From assembly GCF_030811595.1 (NCBI RefSeq), contig NZ_JAUSRB010000002.1, positions 558,001 to 622,000 of the forward strand: a DNA stretch of 64,000 bases, read 5' to 3'. Below, piece after piece: positions 41,989-53,962 of this stretch (positions within the stretch are counted from its first letter, which is position 1; every line of letters starts with the position of its first letter). The notes below the pieces were generated by a model. The model was not told the DNA's origin, ran no database searches, and was given only the letters and a program-made list of their open reading frames with translations. A program made the translations under genes and the position numbers. Source of the DNA: Streptosporangium brasiliense (GTDB lineage Bacteria; Actinomycetota; Actinomycetes; Streptosporangiales; Streptosporangiaceae).

Positions 41989-43107
41989 TCAGCTGGTGTG
42001 CGGGGCGACGACGACCTCGACCCGCTGGAACTCCTTCAGGTCGGAGTATCCGGCGGTGGCCATCGTGCGCTTGAGCGCGCCCATCAGGTTCATCGAGCCG
42101 TCGGCCACCGAGGACGGGCCGTGCAGGATCTGCTCCAGCGTGCCGACCGTGCCGAACTCGACCCGCTTGCCCCGGGGCAGCTCGGGGTGCTGCGCCTCCG
42201 AGCCCCAGTGGAAGCCGTGGCCGGGGGCCTCGACCGCCCTGGCCAGCGGCGAGCCGACCATGACCGCGTCGGCGCCGCAGGCGATCGCCTTGGCGATGTC
42301 GCCGGAGGTGCCCATGCCGCCGTCGGCGATGACGTGGACGTAGCGGCCGCCGGACTCGTCCATGTAGTCGCGGCGGGCCGCGGCCACGTCGGAGATCGCG
42401 GTCGCCATCGGCACCACCACGCCCAGCACCGTACGGGTGGTGTGCGAGGCGCCGCCGCCGAAGCCGACGAGCACGCCGGCCGCGCCGGTCCGCATCAGGT
42501 GCAGCGCCGCGGTGTAGGTGGCGCAGCCACCGACGATCACCGGGACGTCGAGCTCGTAGATGAACTGCTTGAGGTTCAGCGGCTCGGCCCGGCTGGAGAC
42601 GTGCTCGGCGGAGACCGTGGTGCCGCGGATCACGAAGATGTCGACGCCCGCGTCGATGACGGCCTTGTGGTGCTGGACGGTGCGCTGCGGGGACAGGCGG
42701 ACGGCGGTGGTCACCCCGGCCGCGCGGATCTCCTCGATGCGGCGGCCGATCAGCTCGTCCTTGATCGGCGCGTCGTAGATGTCCTGGAGCCGCCTGGTCG
42801 CGGCCTCACCCTTGAGCTCGGCCACCTCCGCCAGCAACGGCGTCGGGTCCTCGTAGCGGGTCCAGAGACCTTCGAGGTCGAGCACCGCGAGACCGCCGAG
42901 CCTGCCGACCTCGATCGCGGTCTTGGGCGAGACCACACTGTCCATCGGGCTCACCACGACGGGCAGCTCGAACCGGTAGGCGTCGATCTGCCAGGCGATC
43001 GAGACCTCCTCCGGGTCGCGGGTACGACGGGACGGGACGATGCCGATCTCGTCGAGCGCGTAGGCGCGACGGCCGTTCTTGCCGCGTCCGATCTCCACCT
43101 GAGTCAT
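41989..43107 (-). CDS. guaB3: GuaB3 family IMP dehydrogenase-related protein
   Basis: 372 residues with the TIM-barrel of IMP dehydrogenase/GMP reductase but no CBS domains. ALDEIGIVPSRRT, VVVSPMDSVVSP, GGLAVLDLEGLWTRYEDP, AVIDAGVDIFVIRGTTVSAEH, VIVGGCATYTAALHLM, GVLVGFGGGASHTTRTVLG, VHVIADGGMGTSGDIAKAIACGADAVMVGSPLA and FQRVEVVVAP. The loop that in true IMPDH has the catalytic cysteine (GSICTTR) reads GASHTTR here: the Cys place is His. So it is doubtful as an IMPDH by the usual mechanism. GuaB3 proteins regularly stand beside guaB in actinobacteria; their role is unsettled. ATG at 43107; guaB ends 136 bases upstream. Confidence 0.9.
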   Translation of the reverse strand: MTQVEIGRGKNGRRAYALDEIGIVPSRRTRDPEEVSIAWQIDAYRFELPVVVSPMDSVVSPKTAIEVGRLGGLAVLDLEGLWTRYEDPTPLLAEVAELKGEAATRRLQDIYDAPIKDELIGRRIEEIRAAGVTTAVRLSPQRTVQHHKAVIDAGVDIFVIRGTTVSAEHVSSRAEPLNLKQFIYELDVPVIVGGCATYTAALHLMRTGAAGVLVGFGGGASHTTRTVLGVVVPMATAISDVAAARRDYMDESGGRYVHVIADGGMGTSGDIAKAIACGADAVMVGSPLARAVEAPGHGFHWGSEAQHPELPRGKRVEFGTVGTLEQILHGPSSVADGSMNLMGALKRTMATAGYSDLKEFQRVEVVVAPHTS

Positions 43108-43243
43108 ATGTCTGTCTTTCCCATTCCATGCGTGTACGGCTCACGCCGAGCGGCGCAAGCCGTACAGGGCCGTTGTGGCCCGCCTGCTCGCCGGACCTGG
43201 CGCGGGCACCTCGACGTCCGTCCTCGGCGTCCGCGACAGGACT

Positions 43244-45278
<2,035 letters not shown>

Positions 45279-46289
45279 ATGCGCATCGACACATCCGCAC
45301 CGCCCGATCCGCTCGCGACCCTGGGCCTCACCCCGGGCCAGACCGCGCTGTACAACACGGTGCTGCGTCTGCACCGCGCCACCTGCGCCGCGCTCGCCGA
45401 CGCCACCGACCGCTCGCCCGAGGCGCTGGAGCGCGAGCTGGCCAGCCTCGTGCGGCTGGGCGTGGTCGACGAGCAGGCCGGGGAGTATCTCGCCAGGCAC
45501 CCCGCCGCGGCGCTCGGCCACCTGATCGCCGAGCGGCTGGACCGCCTCGCCGCCGAGAGCCGCAGGATCGACACCGTGCTCGGGTCGATCCGCGGCTTCA
45601 TCCACCAGTACGACGCCGGGCTCGACTACCAGACCGGCCAGTTCGCGGTGGACCTGGTCGGCGGGGCCGACGAGCTCTACGAGAGCGTGATCGGCATGGC
45701 GGTCCAGGCGCCGCCGCTGGAGCTGCTGTCGGCCGTCCCCGACACCCGGACGATGAGCGACTTCGCGCACCGCTACGCCGACCAGTGGATCGGGGCCCAG
45801 CGCAGCGGCCTGCTCTCCTGCCGGGTCGTCATCCCGGTCCACACGCTGGAGACCGCCGGCCTGCGGGACAAGCTGGACCAGTTCGAGCGGGCCGGGGCCC
45901 AGATCCGCACCCTCGACGTGGTGCCGAGCTGGTTCCTGATCGCCGGGACCGACGCCGCGGGCATGCCCGCCCAGTGGGGCGGCGCCCTCGCCGAGAACGC
46001 CTACAACTTCCACCTGGTCCGGGCGGCCATCGTGGTGGCCGCGCTGCGCTCGCTCTTCGAGGAGCTGTGGACCCGCGCGGCACCGCTGCCGTGGACGCAC
46101 CGCGGCGACGGCGTGGCGCGGGTGCTGCGGCTGGCCGCCCAGGGGGTCTCCGACGAGGTGATCGCCCGGCAGCTCGGGATCTCGGTCCGGACGGTGCGGG
46201 CCCGGTTCGCCGACGCCATGGCCGAGCTCGGCGCGCAGTCGCGCTTCCAGGCGGGCGTGGAGGCCGCCCGCCGTGGGTGGCTGGTGTAG
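45279..46289 (+). CDS. LuxR-type transcriptional regulator with TrmB-like N-terminal region
   Basis: 336 residues. N-terminal region GLTPGQTALYNTVLRLHRATCAALADATDRSPEALERELASLVRLGVV reads as a winged helix of TrmB type. The middle (FIHQYDAGLDYQTG to WGGALAENAYNFHLV) resembles a phospholipase-D-like sensor domain of TrmB-like regulators (SCRVVIPVHTL, RAGAQIRTLDVVPSWFLIAG). C-terminal LuxR/GerE helix-turn-helix: VLRLAAQGVSDEVIARQLGISVRTVRARFADAMAELGAQSR. So two DNA-binding regions in one chain, a known actinobacterial type. ATG 45279 with AGGAG 11 bases away. Divergent from guaB. Ligand and targets are not predictable. Confidence 0.82.
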   Translation: MRIDTSAPPDPLATLGLTPGQTALYNTVLRLHRATCAALADATDRSPEALERELASLVRLGVVDEQAGEYLARHPAAALGHLIAERLDRLAAESRRIDTVLGSIRGFIHQYDAGLDYQTGQFAVDLVGGADELYESVIGMAVQAPPLELLSAVPDTRTMSDFAHRYADQWIGAQRSGLLSCRVVIPVHTLETAGLRDKLDQFERAGAQIRTLDVVPSWFLIAGTDAAGMPAQWGGALAENAYNFHLVRAAIVVAALRSLFEELWTRAAPLPWTHRGDGVARVLRLAAQGVSDEVIARQLGISVRTVRARFADAMAELGAQSRFQAGVEAARRGWLV

Positions 46290-46365
46290 TTCCGGACCCG
46301 GTCGTGGGCGGCTGGCGCGGTTCGGGACCTGGTCGTGGGCGACTGGTGTAGTTCGGCCCCTGTTG
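46274..46365 (+). repeat. ~30-bp tandem repeat from the 3' end of the LuxR-type gene
   Basis: Three units of GTGGGYGRCTGGYGYRGTTCSGG type start at 46274, 46305 and 46335. The first includes the final codons and TAG of the gene; the second and third copy it into the 103-bp gap before the DUF5319 gene. Confidence 0.75.
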
Positions 46366-46392
46366 GCCGCATCGAGGTCATAAGGTGGGAAC

Positions 46393-46770
46393 GTGCTCGA
46401 CGATGTCCCTCGCGACCCGTTCGCGGATGACCCCGACGACCCGGCGGCGGCGCTGGGAGAGCCCGACGACCCCGAGCCGCTGACCTCAGCCGAACGCGAC
46501 GAGGCCATGACCGATCTCGCCGACGTGGAGGTCTTCCGTTCGCTGCTGGAGCCCCAGGGGGTGCTCGGCCTGGTCCTCGACTGCCCGGAGTGCGGCGAGC
46601 AGCACTACTTCGACTGGGAGCTGCTGCGCGGCAACCTGCGGCAGATGATCGAGAACGGCCAGCCGCAGGTGCACGAGCCCGCCTACCAGCCCGACCCCAC
46701 CGACTACGTCACCTGGGAGTACGCCCGGGGTTACGTGGACGGGGTGATCGACACCGAGGAACAGCGCTGA
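46393..46770 (+). CDS. DUF5319 family protein
   Basis: 125 residues, acidic. N-terminal third is rich in Asp/Pro (DDPDDPAAALGEPDDPEPL); then VEVFRSLLEPQGVLGLVLDCPECGEQHYFDWELLRGNLRQMIENG and YVTWEYARGYVDGVID. The CPECGEQH segment is a single CxxC knuckle, a possible metal site. The family is conserved in actinobacteria, next to guaB and a SigD/ShbA sigma gene. Function unknown. GTG start with GGTGGG four bases upstream. The 3' end overlaps the small candidate anti-sigma gene in antisense by 40 bases. Confidence 0.85.
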   Translation: MLDDVPRDPFADDPDDPAAALGEPDDPEPLTSAERDEAMTDLADVEVFRSLLEPQGVLGLVLDCPECGEQHYFDWELLRGNLRQMIENGQPQVHEPAYQPDPTDYVTWEYARGYVDGVIDTEEQR

Positions 46771-46934
46771 TCGACGTCGTCGATCAGCGCGGCCAGCAGG
46801 TTGACGGCGACATCGGAGGTGGGGACGGCCTCCCTCCGGGAGAGCGCCTCCAGGACCGCGTCGGTCTCGGCCACGGCCGGATCCTCCTCCGGCCCGTATC
46901 TGCGGGCCGGACGCCGCGGATGGACCGCCGTCAT
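46731..46934 (-). CDS. Small RsdA-like sigma-binding protein (candidate anti-sigma factor)
   Basis: 67 residues. The stretch DPAVAETDAVLEALSRREAV then VAVNLLAALIDDVDQR resembles the SigD-binding N-terminal domain of mycobacterial RsdA, whose pattern is D-x-LLDALA-x-R-x-x-V...D-ALAALL-x-WR-x-D. Unlike RsdA, it has no transmembrane segment or extracytoplasmic part: the frame ends directly after the second helix. It lies 76 bases downstream of the ShbA/SigD-like sigma gene on the same strand, the place of rsdA next to sigD. GC-rich codon bias fits a real gene. Ribosome site GGGGCC is weak. The call rests on a short resemblance, so I hold it at medium confidence. Confidence 0.5.
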   Translation of the reverse strand: MTAVHPRRPARRYGPEEDPAVAETDAVLEALSRREAVPTSDVAVNLLAALIDDVDQRCSSVSITPST

Positions 46935-47010
46935 GGCCCCGCCCGCCCGCCGGCGCCGCGGGCCGCGCCCGGCGCCGCGCACCGCCGGACCACGCTCGGC
47001 TGCTCGGCGG

Positions 47011-47655
47011 TCAAGCCGTCGACTCCAGCTCCAGCTCCGCCATCGCCCGCAGCCGGGCCAGCGCCCGATGCTGGGCGACCCGGACCGCACCTGGTGACAT
47101 GCCGAGTACATTACCCGTCTCCTCCGCCGAGAGGCCCGACACCACCCGGAGCATGAGCAGCTGGCGCTGGTTGTCGGGGAGCCTGGACAGCAGCCTGCGG
47201 GCGTGCTCGGCCTCGATGTAGCGGACCACGGTCTCCTCCGGCCCCGGGCCCTCGTCGGGCCCGTCCGGGAGGTCCTGGGTGGGCACGGCGGAGCGCACGG
47301 AGCTGCGCAGCGCGTCGGCCACCTTGTGGGAGGCGATGCCGAAGACGAAGGACGCGAACGGGCGTCCCATGTCCCGGTAGCGGGGCAGCGCGGACAGCAC
47401 CGCGATGCATACTTCCTGGGCCACGTCGTCTGCGATGTGATACTGACCGGAGACCCGGCCGAGACGAGCACGGCAATAACGGACGACCATTGGCCGTAAC
47501 TGCGCGATCAGGGTTTCGATCGCGGTGCGATCACCCTGAACGGCGAGGCTCGTCAGATCCTTGAGATCATCCCTGTGGGCGACCCCGTCAGATCTCGTCG
47601 CAAGCCTTACCCCACTTTTGGCGTCGGCGACGCATCCCTCGGTCACGTTAGGCAT
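47011..47655 (-). CDS. ECF-type RNA polymerase sigma factor, ShbA/SigD-like
   Basis: About 214 residues with sigma-70 region 2 ([63 protein letters not shown]) and region 4 ([49 protein letters not shown]). The GRPF-SFVFGIA-HKVADA segment is the hallmark of the ShbA (Streptomyces) and SigD (mycobacteria) group; ShbA drives transcription of the principal sigma gene hrdB. Gene order with guaB, DUF5319 and groEL agrees. Start uncertain: ATG 47655 or ATG 47685. Upstream lies an AT-rich region with two inverted repeats. Confidence 0.86.
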   Translation of the reverse strand: MPNVTEGCVADAKSGVRLATRSDGVAHRDDLKDLTSLAVQGDRTAIETLIAQLRPMVVRYCRARLGRVSGQYHIADDVAQEVCIAVLSALPRYRDMGRPFASFVFGIASHKVADALRSSVRSAVPTQDLPDGPDEGPGPEETVVRYIEAEHARRLLSRLPDNQRQLLMLRVVSGLSAEETGNVLGMSPGAVRVAQHRALARLRAMAELELESTA

Positions 47656-47782
47656 GATGCCCGCCCCGATCGGGCCTGTCGTCATGGCGAACGGCTACGG
47701 ATTGGTCACATTGAGGCGGAGATAACGGGGCGTAATCGAATGGCGACAGCAATGACCTTGGTATGCGCAAATATTTCATTGG

Positions 47783-47803
47783 ATAGCCGAATATGTCGGC
47801 TAT
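47783..47803. promoter_or_regulatory. Inverted repeat upstream of the sigma gene
   Basis: ATAGCCGA / TCGGCTAT around ATATG, in the most AT-rich ~80 bases of this region. It is about 100-130 bases upstream of the sigma start, at a place suited to an operator or a promoter-proximal structure. Confidence 0.5.
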
Positions 47804-47859
47804 TTGTTAGAAGGATGTTTGGCCTTCCGCGCGGCCGGCGATGACGCTTTGGGGTCCCT

Positions 47860-47913
47860 TTCGGTTTACCGGAAAACCGAACGGCCCGCACCCCCCGAGG
47901 GGACGCGGGCCGT
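47860..47913 (-). terminator. groEL terminator region
   Basis: Two hairpins follow the groEL stop on the minus strand: ACGGCCCGC/GCGGGCCGT (47881-47913), with inner CCCC/GGGG pairing, then TTCGGTTT/AAACCGAA with loop ACCGGA (47860-47881). They share one base and could form one after the other. Confidence 0.7.
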
Positions 47914-47930
47914 ACCGGATCCGGTGGAGA

Positions 47931-49586
<1,656 letters not shown>

Positions 49587-49590
49587 TCAA

Positions 49591-49619
49591 AGCCCCGGGC
49601 GCTCGCGCGGCCCGGGGCT
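49591..49619 (-). promoter_or_regulatory. Hairpin between groES and groEL
   Basis: Perfect 10-bp stem AGCCCCGGGC/GCCCGGGGCT with nine-base loop, followed on the minus strand by CTTTGATGC. It lies in the 90-base gap between the two cistrons and could partly end transcription or set processing. Confidence 0.65.
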
Positions 49620-49646
49620 CGATACGTCATCTTTATGAAGCGTGGA

Positions 49647-49958
49647 TTACTTCTCGATGATGGCGAGCACGTCGCGGGCGGAGAGCACCAGGTACTCCTC
49701 GCCGCCGTACTTCACCTCGGTGCCGCCGTACTTGCTGTAGAGGACGATGTCGCCCTCCTTGACGTCGAGCGGGATACGCTTGTCCCCGTCCTCGTCCCAG
49801 TTGCCGGGGCCCACCGCGAGGACCTTGCCCTCCTGCGGCTTCTCCTTGGCGGTGTCCGGGATCACGAGGCCGGAAGCGGTGGTCTGCTCGGCCTCAAGCG
49901 GCTGGACCACGATGCGGTCGCCGAGCGGCTTAACGGGAACCTTGGTGGCGGTCGTCAC
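49647..49958 (-). CDS. groES: Co-chaperonin GroES
   Basis: 10-kDa lid of the chaperonin. 103 residues: [38 protein letters not shown] (mobile loop), [38 protein letters not shown] and [19 protein letters not shown] start with GGGGAGG six bases before. First gene of groES-groEL, expressed from the CIRCE-controlled promoter. Confidence 0.96.
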   Translation of the reverse strand: MTTATKVPVKPLGDRIVVQPLEAEQTTASGLVIPDTAKEKPQEGKVLAVGPGNWDEDGDKRIPLDVKEGDIVLYSKYGGTEVKYGGEEYLVLSARDVLAIIEK

Positions 49959-50048
49959 GTCGGACCTCCCCTTCAGATTTGGATGATCTAGAAGAGGCGA
50001 CCAGCGGTCTGCCGTCGCGGGTGTCAGACCTGCCTCGTCGCATATTTA

Positions 50049-50075
50049 TTGGCACTCTCAAGGGGAGAGTGCCAA
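50049..50075 (-). promoter_or_regulatory. CIRCE operator (HrcA site) of groES-groEL
   Basis: TTGGCACTC-N9-GAGTGCCAA with perfect nine-base arms; the consensus is TTAGCACTC-N9-GAGTGCTAA. It lies 91 bases upstream of the groES start and just after the promoter. HrcA is expected to bind it and release on heat shock. Confidence 0.93.
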
Positions 50076-50081
50076 TACGGA

Positions 50082-50110
50082 ACAGTATGCAAGGAGGGCT
50101 TGACAGTCAA
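50082..50110 (-). promoter_or_regulatory. groES-groEL promoter
   Basis: Read on the minus strand: TTGACT (50105-50110), exactly 17 bases, then TACTGT (50082-50087). Good match to a vegetative sigma-70-type promoter, with the CIRCE element immediately downstream, overlapping the expected start of transcription. Confidence 0.75.
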
Positions 50111-50190
50111 CACGAACCGCCCTTGTGCGCTTCCCGCGAACGTCGGCCCCCCGGCGTCGAGGGGTTCCGGCCCGCGCGGACCGGGCCGCC

Positions 50191-50270
50191 GGACCGGACC
50201 GGACCGGGCCGGACCGGACCGGGCCGGACCGAGCCGCCGGGCCCGAGCCGCCGGGCCCGAGCCGCCGGAC
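50191..50270. repeat. GGACC-type satellite upstream of the THUMP-like gene
   Basis: Tandem GGACC/GGGCC pentamers, then two to three copies of a 14-bp unit GAGCCGCCGGGCCC. Open frames across it only extend the neighbouring gene with Gly/Pro/Arg strings, so I treat it as non-coding. Confidence 0.7.
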
Positions 50271-50314
50271 GAGGCGGAGGGCGGCACCTCGGCCAGGCGG
50301 TAACGTCGGACGGC

Positions 50315-51481
50315 GTGGACCTTGACGCATTCCGGGAGCTGCTGACGCCGCGCGGCCAGGAGGCCCTGGGGGCGGCGGCCGAGATCGCGGGCGACGACCC
50401 GGTGGCGGCGGTGACGCGGCTCCGGAAGACCTACGACGCCGATCTGACCTCGGCGGCGCTCACGCAGGCCACGCTCAGGCGGCGGGCCAGGGAGAAGTTC
50501 GGCGACGACGCCGATCTCATGTATTTCACCCCGGGCGGTCTGGAGCAGTCCACCCGCCGCGAGGTCGCCGACCACCGGGCCCGCCGCATCGCCCCGGGCT
50601 CCCGGGTCGCCGACGTCTGCTGCGGCATCGGCGGGGACCTCCTCGCGCTGGCCAGGGCCGGATGCGTGGTGGAGGCCGTCGACGCCGACCCGCTCACGGC
50701 CGCGGTCGCCCGGGCCAACGCCGACGCCCTCGGGTTCGGGGACCGGGTCTCGGTCCGCGCGGCCGACGCGGCCACGATCGACCCGGCCGCCTTCGACGTC
50801 CTGTTCGCCGACCCCGCCCGCCGTACCGCGCGGGGCCGGACCTTCGACCCGATGGCCTACTCGCCACCCTGGCCCGACGTGCTGACGATGGTGGCGCGGG
50901 CCGAGGCGGCCTGCCTGAAGGTCGCCCCCGGCATCCCCTACGAGTTCATCCCCGCCGGGGCCGAGGCCGAGTGGGTCTCCTACAAGGGCGACGTCAAGGA
51001 GGCCGTGATCTGGTGCGGCGGGCTGGCCGGCGGCGCGGGGCGCAGGGCCACGATCCTGCCGGCGGGCGCGACGGTGACGTCCGACCCGGCGCTCGGCCCG
51101 GCCGGGCACGGTCCCGTGGGCCGCTACGTGTACGAACCGGACGGCGCGGCCATCCGGGCCCACCTCGTCGCGGAGATCGCCGCGATGGTCGGCGGCCACC
51201 TGCTCGACCCGCACATCGCCTACATCACCGGGGACGCCGCCGTGGAGACGCCGTGGGCGTCACGGTACGAGGTCCACGAGATGCTGCCGTTCTCGCTCAA
51301 ACGGCTGCGGGCGGCGCTCCGCGAGCGCGGGGTCGGCAATGCGACGATCAAAAAGCGCGGTTCCGCGGTCGATGTCGAACGCCTGCGGAAAGACCTGCGA
51401 CTATCCGGTGACCGCTCGGCGGTCGTCATTCTCACCCGGATTGTCGAAAGGCCGTTCGCCCTCATCTGCACCCCTTCTTGA
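50315..51481 (+). CDS. Class I methyltransferase with THUMP-like C-terminal domain
   Basis: 388 residues. Helical N-domain (LDAFRELLTPRGQEALGAAA, LRRRAREKFGDDADLMYFTPGGLEQSTR), then a SAM Rossmann core: GSRVADVCCGIGGDLLALARAG (motif I), VVEAVDADPLTAAVARANADALG, DVLFADPARRTARGR (motif IV, DPAR). The C-terminal part (HLLDPHIAYITG, LKRLRAALRERGVGNATIKKRG, DLRLSGDRSAVVILTRI) matches the THUMP-like domain of this actinobacterial family. Probably a nucleic-acid methyltransferase, target unknown. GTG 50315 is the best start, as upstream sequence is a GC satellite. Divergent from groES. Confidence 0.82.
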   Translation: MDLDAFRELLTPRGQEALGAAAEIAGDDPVAAVTRLRKTYDADLTSAALTQATLRRRAREKFGDDADLMYFTPGGLEQSTRREVADHRARRIAPGSRVADVCCGIGGDLLALARAGCVVEAVDADPLTAAVARANADALGFGDRVSVRAADAATIDPAAFDVLFADPARRTARGRTFDPMAYSPPWPDVLTMVARAEAACLKVAPGIPYEFIPAGAEAEWVSYKGDVKEAVIWCGGLAGGAGRRATILPAGATVTSDPALGPAGHGPVGRYVYEPDGAAIRAHLVAEIAAMVGGHLLDPHIAYITGDAAVETPWASRYEVHEMLPFSLKRLRAALRERGVGNATIKKRGSAVDVERLRKDLRLSGDRSAVVILTRIVERPFALICTPS

Positions 51482-51673
51482 CCTGCCGAAACGGCAAATT
51501 CCGACATTCCATTGGCAATCACGATCTTTTAAATTCCGCTCCGAAAAACCTTGATCCAGAGGCTAGGGTTGCCAGGCGGGAGTTCTTCCCCCGCCTGCGG
51601 TTCGACCGCGTTCGCCAGCAAAAAGGACCAACCCCGCCGCGCGGCTCACCGTCGGCGGGTGAAGGAGCTCTCG

Positions 51674-52867
51674 GTGGATCACTCCGACCACACCCTGCTC
51701 CAGGCAGGCAGTCAGACCGCCATCTCCGACCGGATGCGCGAGCTCCTCGCCCGGGCCGCCCAGGACCACGTGTACGAACAGCGCACCCAGGGCGCCGTGC
51801 TGGATGAGATCCGCCAGCGCCTGGAGGGCATGGAGTGGCTGCTGCGGGAGGTCAGGGAGCGCGAGCTCGGCGGGCTGGGCGGGACGCTGGAATCCGTCCA
51901 CGGCCGCCTGGACGACATCGCCGTCCGCCCGCCGGCGTGGGCCGAGGGTCTGGCCCAGCACGTCGAGGCGGTCCGCGACCACGTGGACGCCGTGGGCGAG
52001 CGCGTCGGCTCCCTCGGCCAGGGGGTCGAGACCGTCCGCGACCAGGTCACGCCCATCGGCGAGCTGCCGAGCCTCTGGGCCGACGTCGGCACCGTCGGCG
52101 AGAGCGTGGACGAGGCGCTCGTCCGCCTCCAGTCGATCGCCGACGGCACCCAGGGCGTCGGCGACCTGGTGGGCGACCTCGCCGAGCGCCTGGGCCGGCT
52201 CCAGGCCGGCATGGAGGCCGCGGCCGGCCGCTTCACCCGCCTGGACAGGTCGCTGGCCGAGCTCACCCAGCGCGCCGATCGCCTGGAGTCGGGGCTGCTC
52301 GACCTGTCCGCGAGCGTGCGGGAGAGCGTCGGCGAGGCGGCCGGGCGCCTGCTGGCCGCGGTCGAGCAGGTCAACGGCCGGGTCGAGCTGCTCACGGCCC
52401 GCACCGACGGCCGCTTCGACGCCCTCGACGAGCGGCTCGACGACGTCGAGGGCCGCGTCACCGGCCGGGTCGACGCCGTCGGCTCCCGCCTGTGCACGCT
52501 GGAGGGCCACGCGGAGAAGCTCGGGCTCCGGCTGGAGGGCGTCGACGACCACGTCGAGGCCGTCGGCCGGCGCGTCGACGGGCTGCCCGCCGTCCTGAAC
52601 GTCGGCGAGCTCATCGACGCCCAGACCGCCGATCACGCCGGCCGGCTGGCCTCCCTGGACGAGCGCGTCGTCCAGACCCAGGCCGCTCTCCTCCCCCTGG
52701 CCGACATGCTCCGCGCCCAGCCCGACCGCGAGCAGCTGGCCGAGGCCCTCGGCGAGGCCGTGGAGCCGGCCCGGACCGACCTCACCCGCCACCTGAGCGC
52801 CCTTGAGGAGACCATGCTGGCCCTCGCCGAGGCGCTGCTGCGCCCCACCCGCAACGACAAGGACTGA
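51674..52867 (+). CDS. Long coiled-coil protein, apolipoprotein-like
   Basis: 397 residues, almost wholly helical with heptads. Repeated units of 11/22 residues are visible: HVEAVRDHVDAVGERVGSLG, GVETVRDQVTPIG, RFTRLDRSLAELTQRADRLES, RFDALDERLDDVEGRVTGRV and GVDDHVEAVGRRVDGLP. No signal peptide or membrane segment, so cytoplasmic. GTG start at 51674 has AAGGAG six bases upstream, which rules out the longer frame from 51551. The preceding 190 bases are AT-richer and hold the promoter. No enzyme motif; it may be a scaffold or cytoskeleton-like protein. Convergent with tsaD. Confidence 0.78.
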   Translation: MDHSDHTLLQAGSQTAISDRMRELLARAAQDHVYEQRTQGAVLDEIRQRLEGMEWLLREVRERELGGLGGTLESVHGRLDDIAVRPPAWAEGLAQHVEAVRDHVDAVGERVGSLGQGVETVRDQVTPIGELPSLWADVGTVGESVDEALVRLQSIADGTQGVGDLVGDLAERLGRLQAGMEAAAGRFTRLDRSLAELTQRADRLESGLLDLSASVRESVGEAAGRLLAAVEQVNGRVELLTARTDGRFDALDERLDDVEGRVTGRVDAVGSRLCTLEGHAEKLGLRLEGVDDHVEAVGRRVDGLPAVLNVGELIDAQTADHAGRLASLDERVVQTQAALLPLADMLRAQPDREQLAEALGEAVEPARTDLTRHLSALEETMLALAEALLRPTRNDKD

Positions 52868-52930
52868 CCCCCTACGGCGGCGCCCCGCCGCGGACTCCGC
52901 CGGCGGACACGCGCGGGCGGATCCGCGAGG

Positions 52931-53962
52931 TCACACGTGGACTGTGGTGATCGGCAGTGAGGAGTCGGCGGGGATGTCCAGCGGGGACGGGGTGATGCCG
53001 GCCGCCACCAGGTCGGAGCCGAGCGCGGCCACCATGGCCCCGTTGTCGGTGCACAGCCCCGGGCGCGGGACGCGCAGCCGTACGCCGGCCGCCTCGCAGC
53101 GCTCCCGGGCGAGGGCGCGCAGCCGGGAGTTGGCCGCCACGCCGCCGCCGATCAGCAGGTCCCGGACGCCGTGCTCGCGGCACGCCTGCAGGGCCTTGCG
53201 GGTCAGCACGTCGACCACGGCCTCCTGGAACGAGGCCGCCACGTCGGGCACGTGGATCGCCTCGCCGGTCCGCTCCCGCGCCTCCACCCAGCGCGCCACG
53301 GCGGTCTTCAGCCCGGAGAAGGAGAAGTCCAGCGTCCCGTCGTCGTATTTGCCGCGGGGGAAGGCGATGGCAGTGCCGGAGCCGTCCTGGGCCGCGCGGT
53401 CGATGTAGGGGCCGCCGGGGAAGGGCAGGCCGAGCACCCGGGCCACCTTGTCGAACGCCTCGCCCGCGGCGTCGTCGACCGTGGACCCCAGCGAGATGAC
53501 GTCCTTGGCGACGTCGGGCACCAGCAGCAGGGAGGAGTGGCCTCCCGAGACCAGCATGGCGATGCACGGCTTGGGCAGGGCGCCGTGTTCGAGCTGGTCC
53601 ACGGCCACGTGGGCGGCCAGGTGGTTGACGCCGTACAGCGGCAGGCCCAGGCCGAGCGCGTAGGCCTTGGCGGCGGCGACGCCGACGAGCAGCGCGCCGG
53701 CCAGGCCGGGCCCGGCGGTCACCGCGATCGCGTCGATGTCGGTGAAGCGCAGGCCGGCCTGCTCCAGGGCCCGCTCGACGGTCGGGGTCATCGCCTCCAG
53801 GTGCGCCCGGGAGGCCACCTCCGGCACCACGCCGCCGAACCGGGCGTGCTGCTCGACGCTGGAGGCGATCGCGTTGGCCAGCAGGGTGTGCCCCCGGACG
53901 ATGCCCACCCCGGTCTCGTCGCAGGAGGTCTCGATGCCCAGGACTAGAGGTTCGTCACGCAT
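52931..53962 (-). CDS. tsaD: tRNA threonylcarbamoyladenosine transferase
   Basis: Transfers threonylcarbamoyl from its AMP form to A37 of tRNAs that read ANN codons, working with TsaB and TsaE. 343 residues of the Kae1/ASKHA fold: [25 protein letters not shown] (metal His, HLEAM), [19 protein letters not shown] (second metal His pair), [29 protein letters not shown] and [11 protein letters not shown] (metal Asp). Overlaps the rimI stop by eight bases; third gene of tsaB-rimI-tsaD. Confidence 0.96.
   Translation of the reverse strand: MRDEPLVLGIETSCDETGVGIVRGHTLLANAIASSVEQHARFGGVVPEVASRAHLEAMTPTVERALEQAGLRFTDIDAIAVTAGPGLAGALLVGVAAAKAYALGLGLPLYGVNHLAAHVAVDQLEHGALPKPCIAMLVSGGHSSLLLVPDVAKDVISLGSTVDDAAGEAFDKVARVLGLPFPGGPYIDRAAQDGSGTAIAFPRGKYDDGTLDFSFSGLKTAVARWVEARERTGEAIHVPDVAASFQEAVVDVLTRKALQACREHGVRDLLIGGGVAANSRLRALARERCEAAGVRLRVPRPGLCTDNGAMVAALGSDLVAAGITPSPLDIPADSSLPITTVHV

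Noticed and set aside
49979..50314. N-terminal extension of the THUMP-like methyltransferase
   Set aside because: The added residues come from the CIRCE region and a GGACC satellite; GTG 50315 gives the family's normal start.
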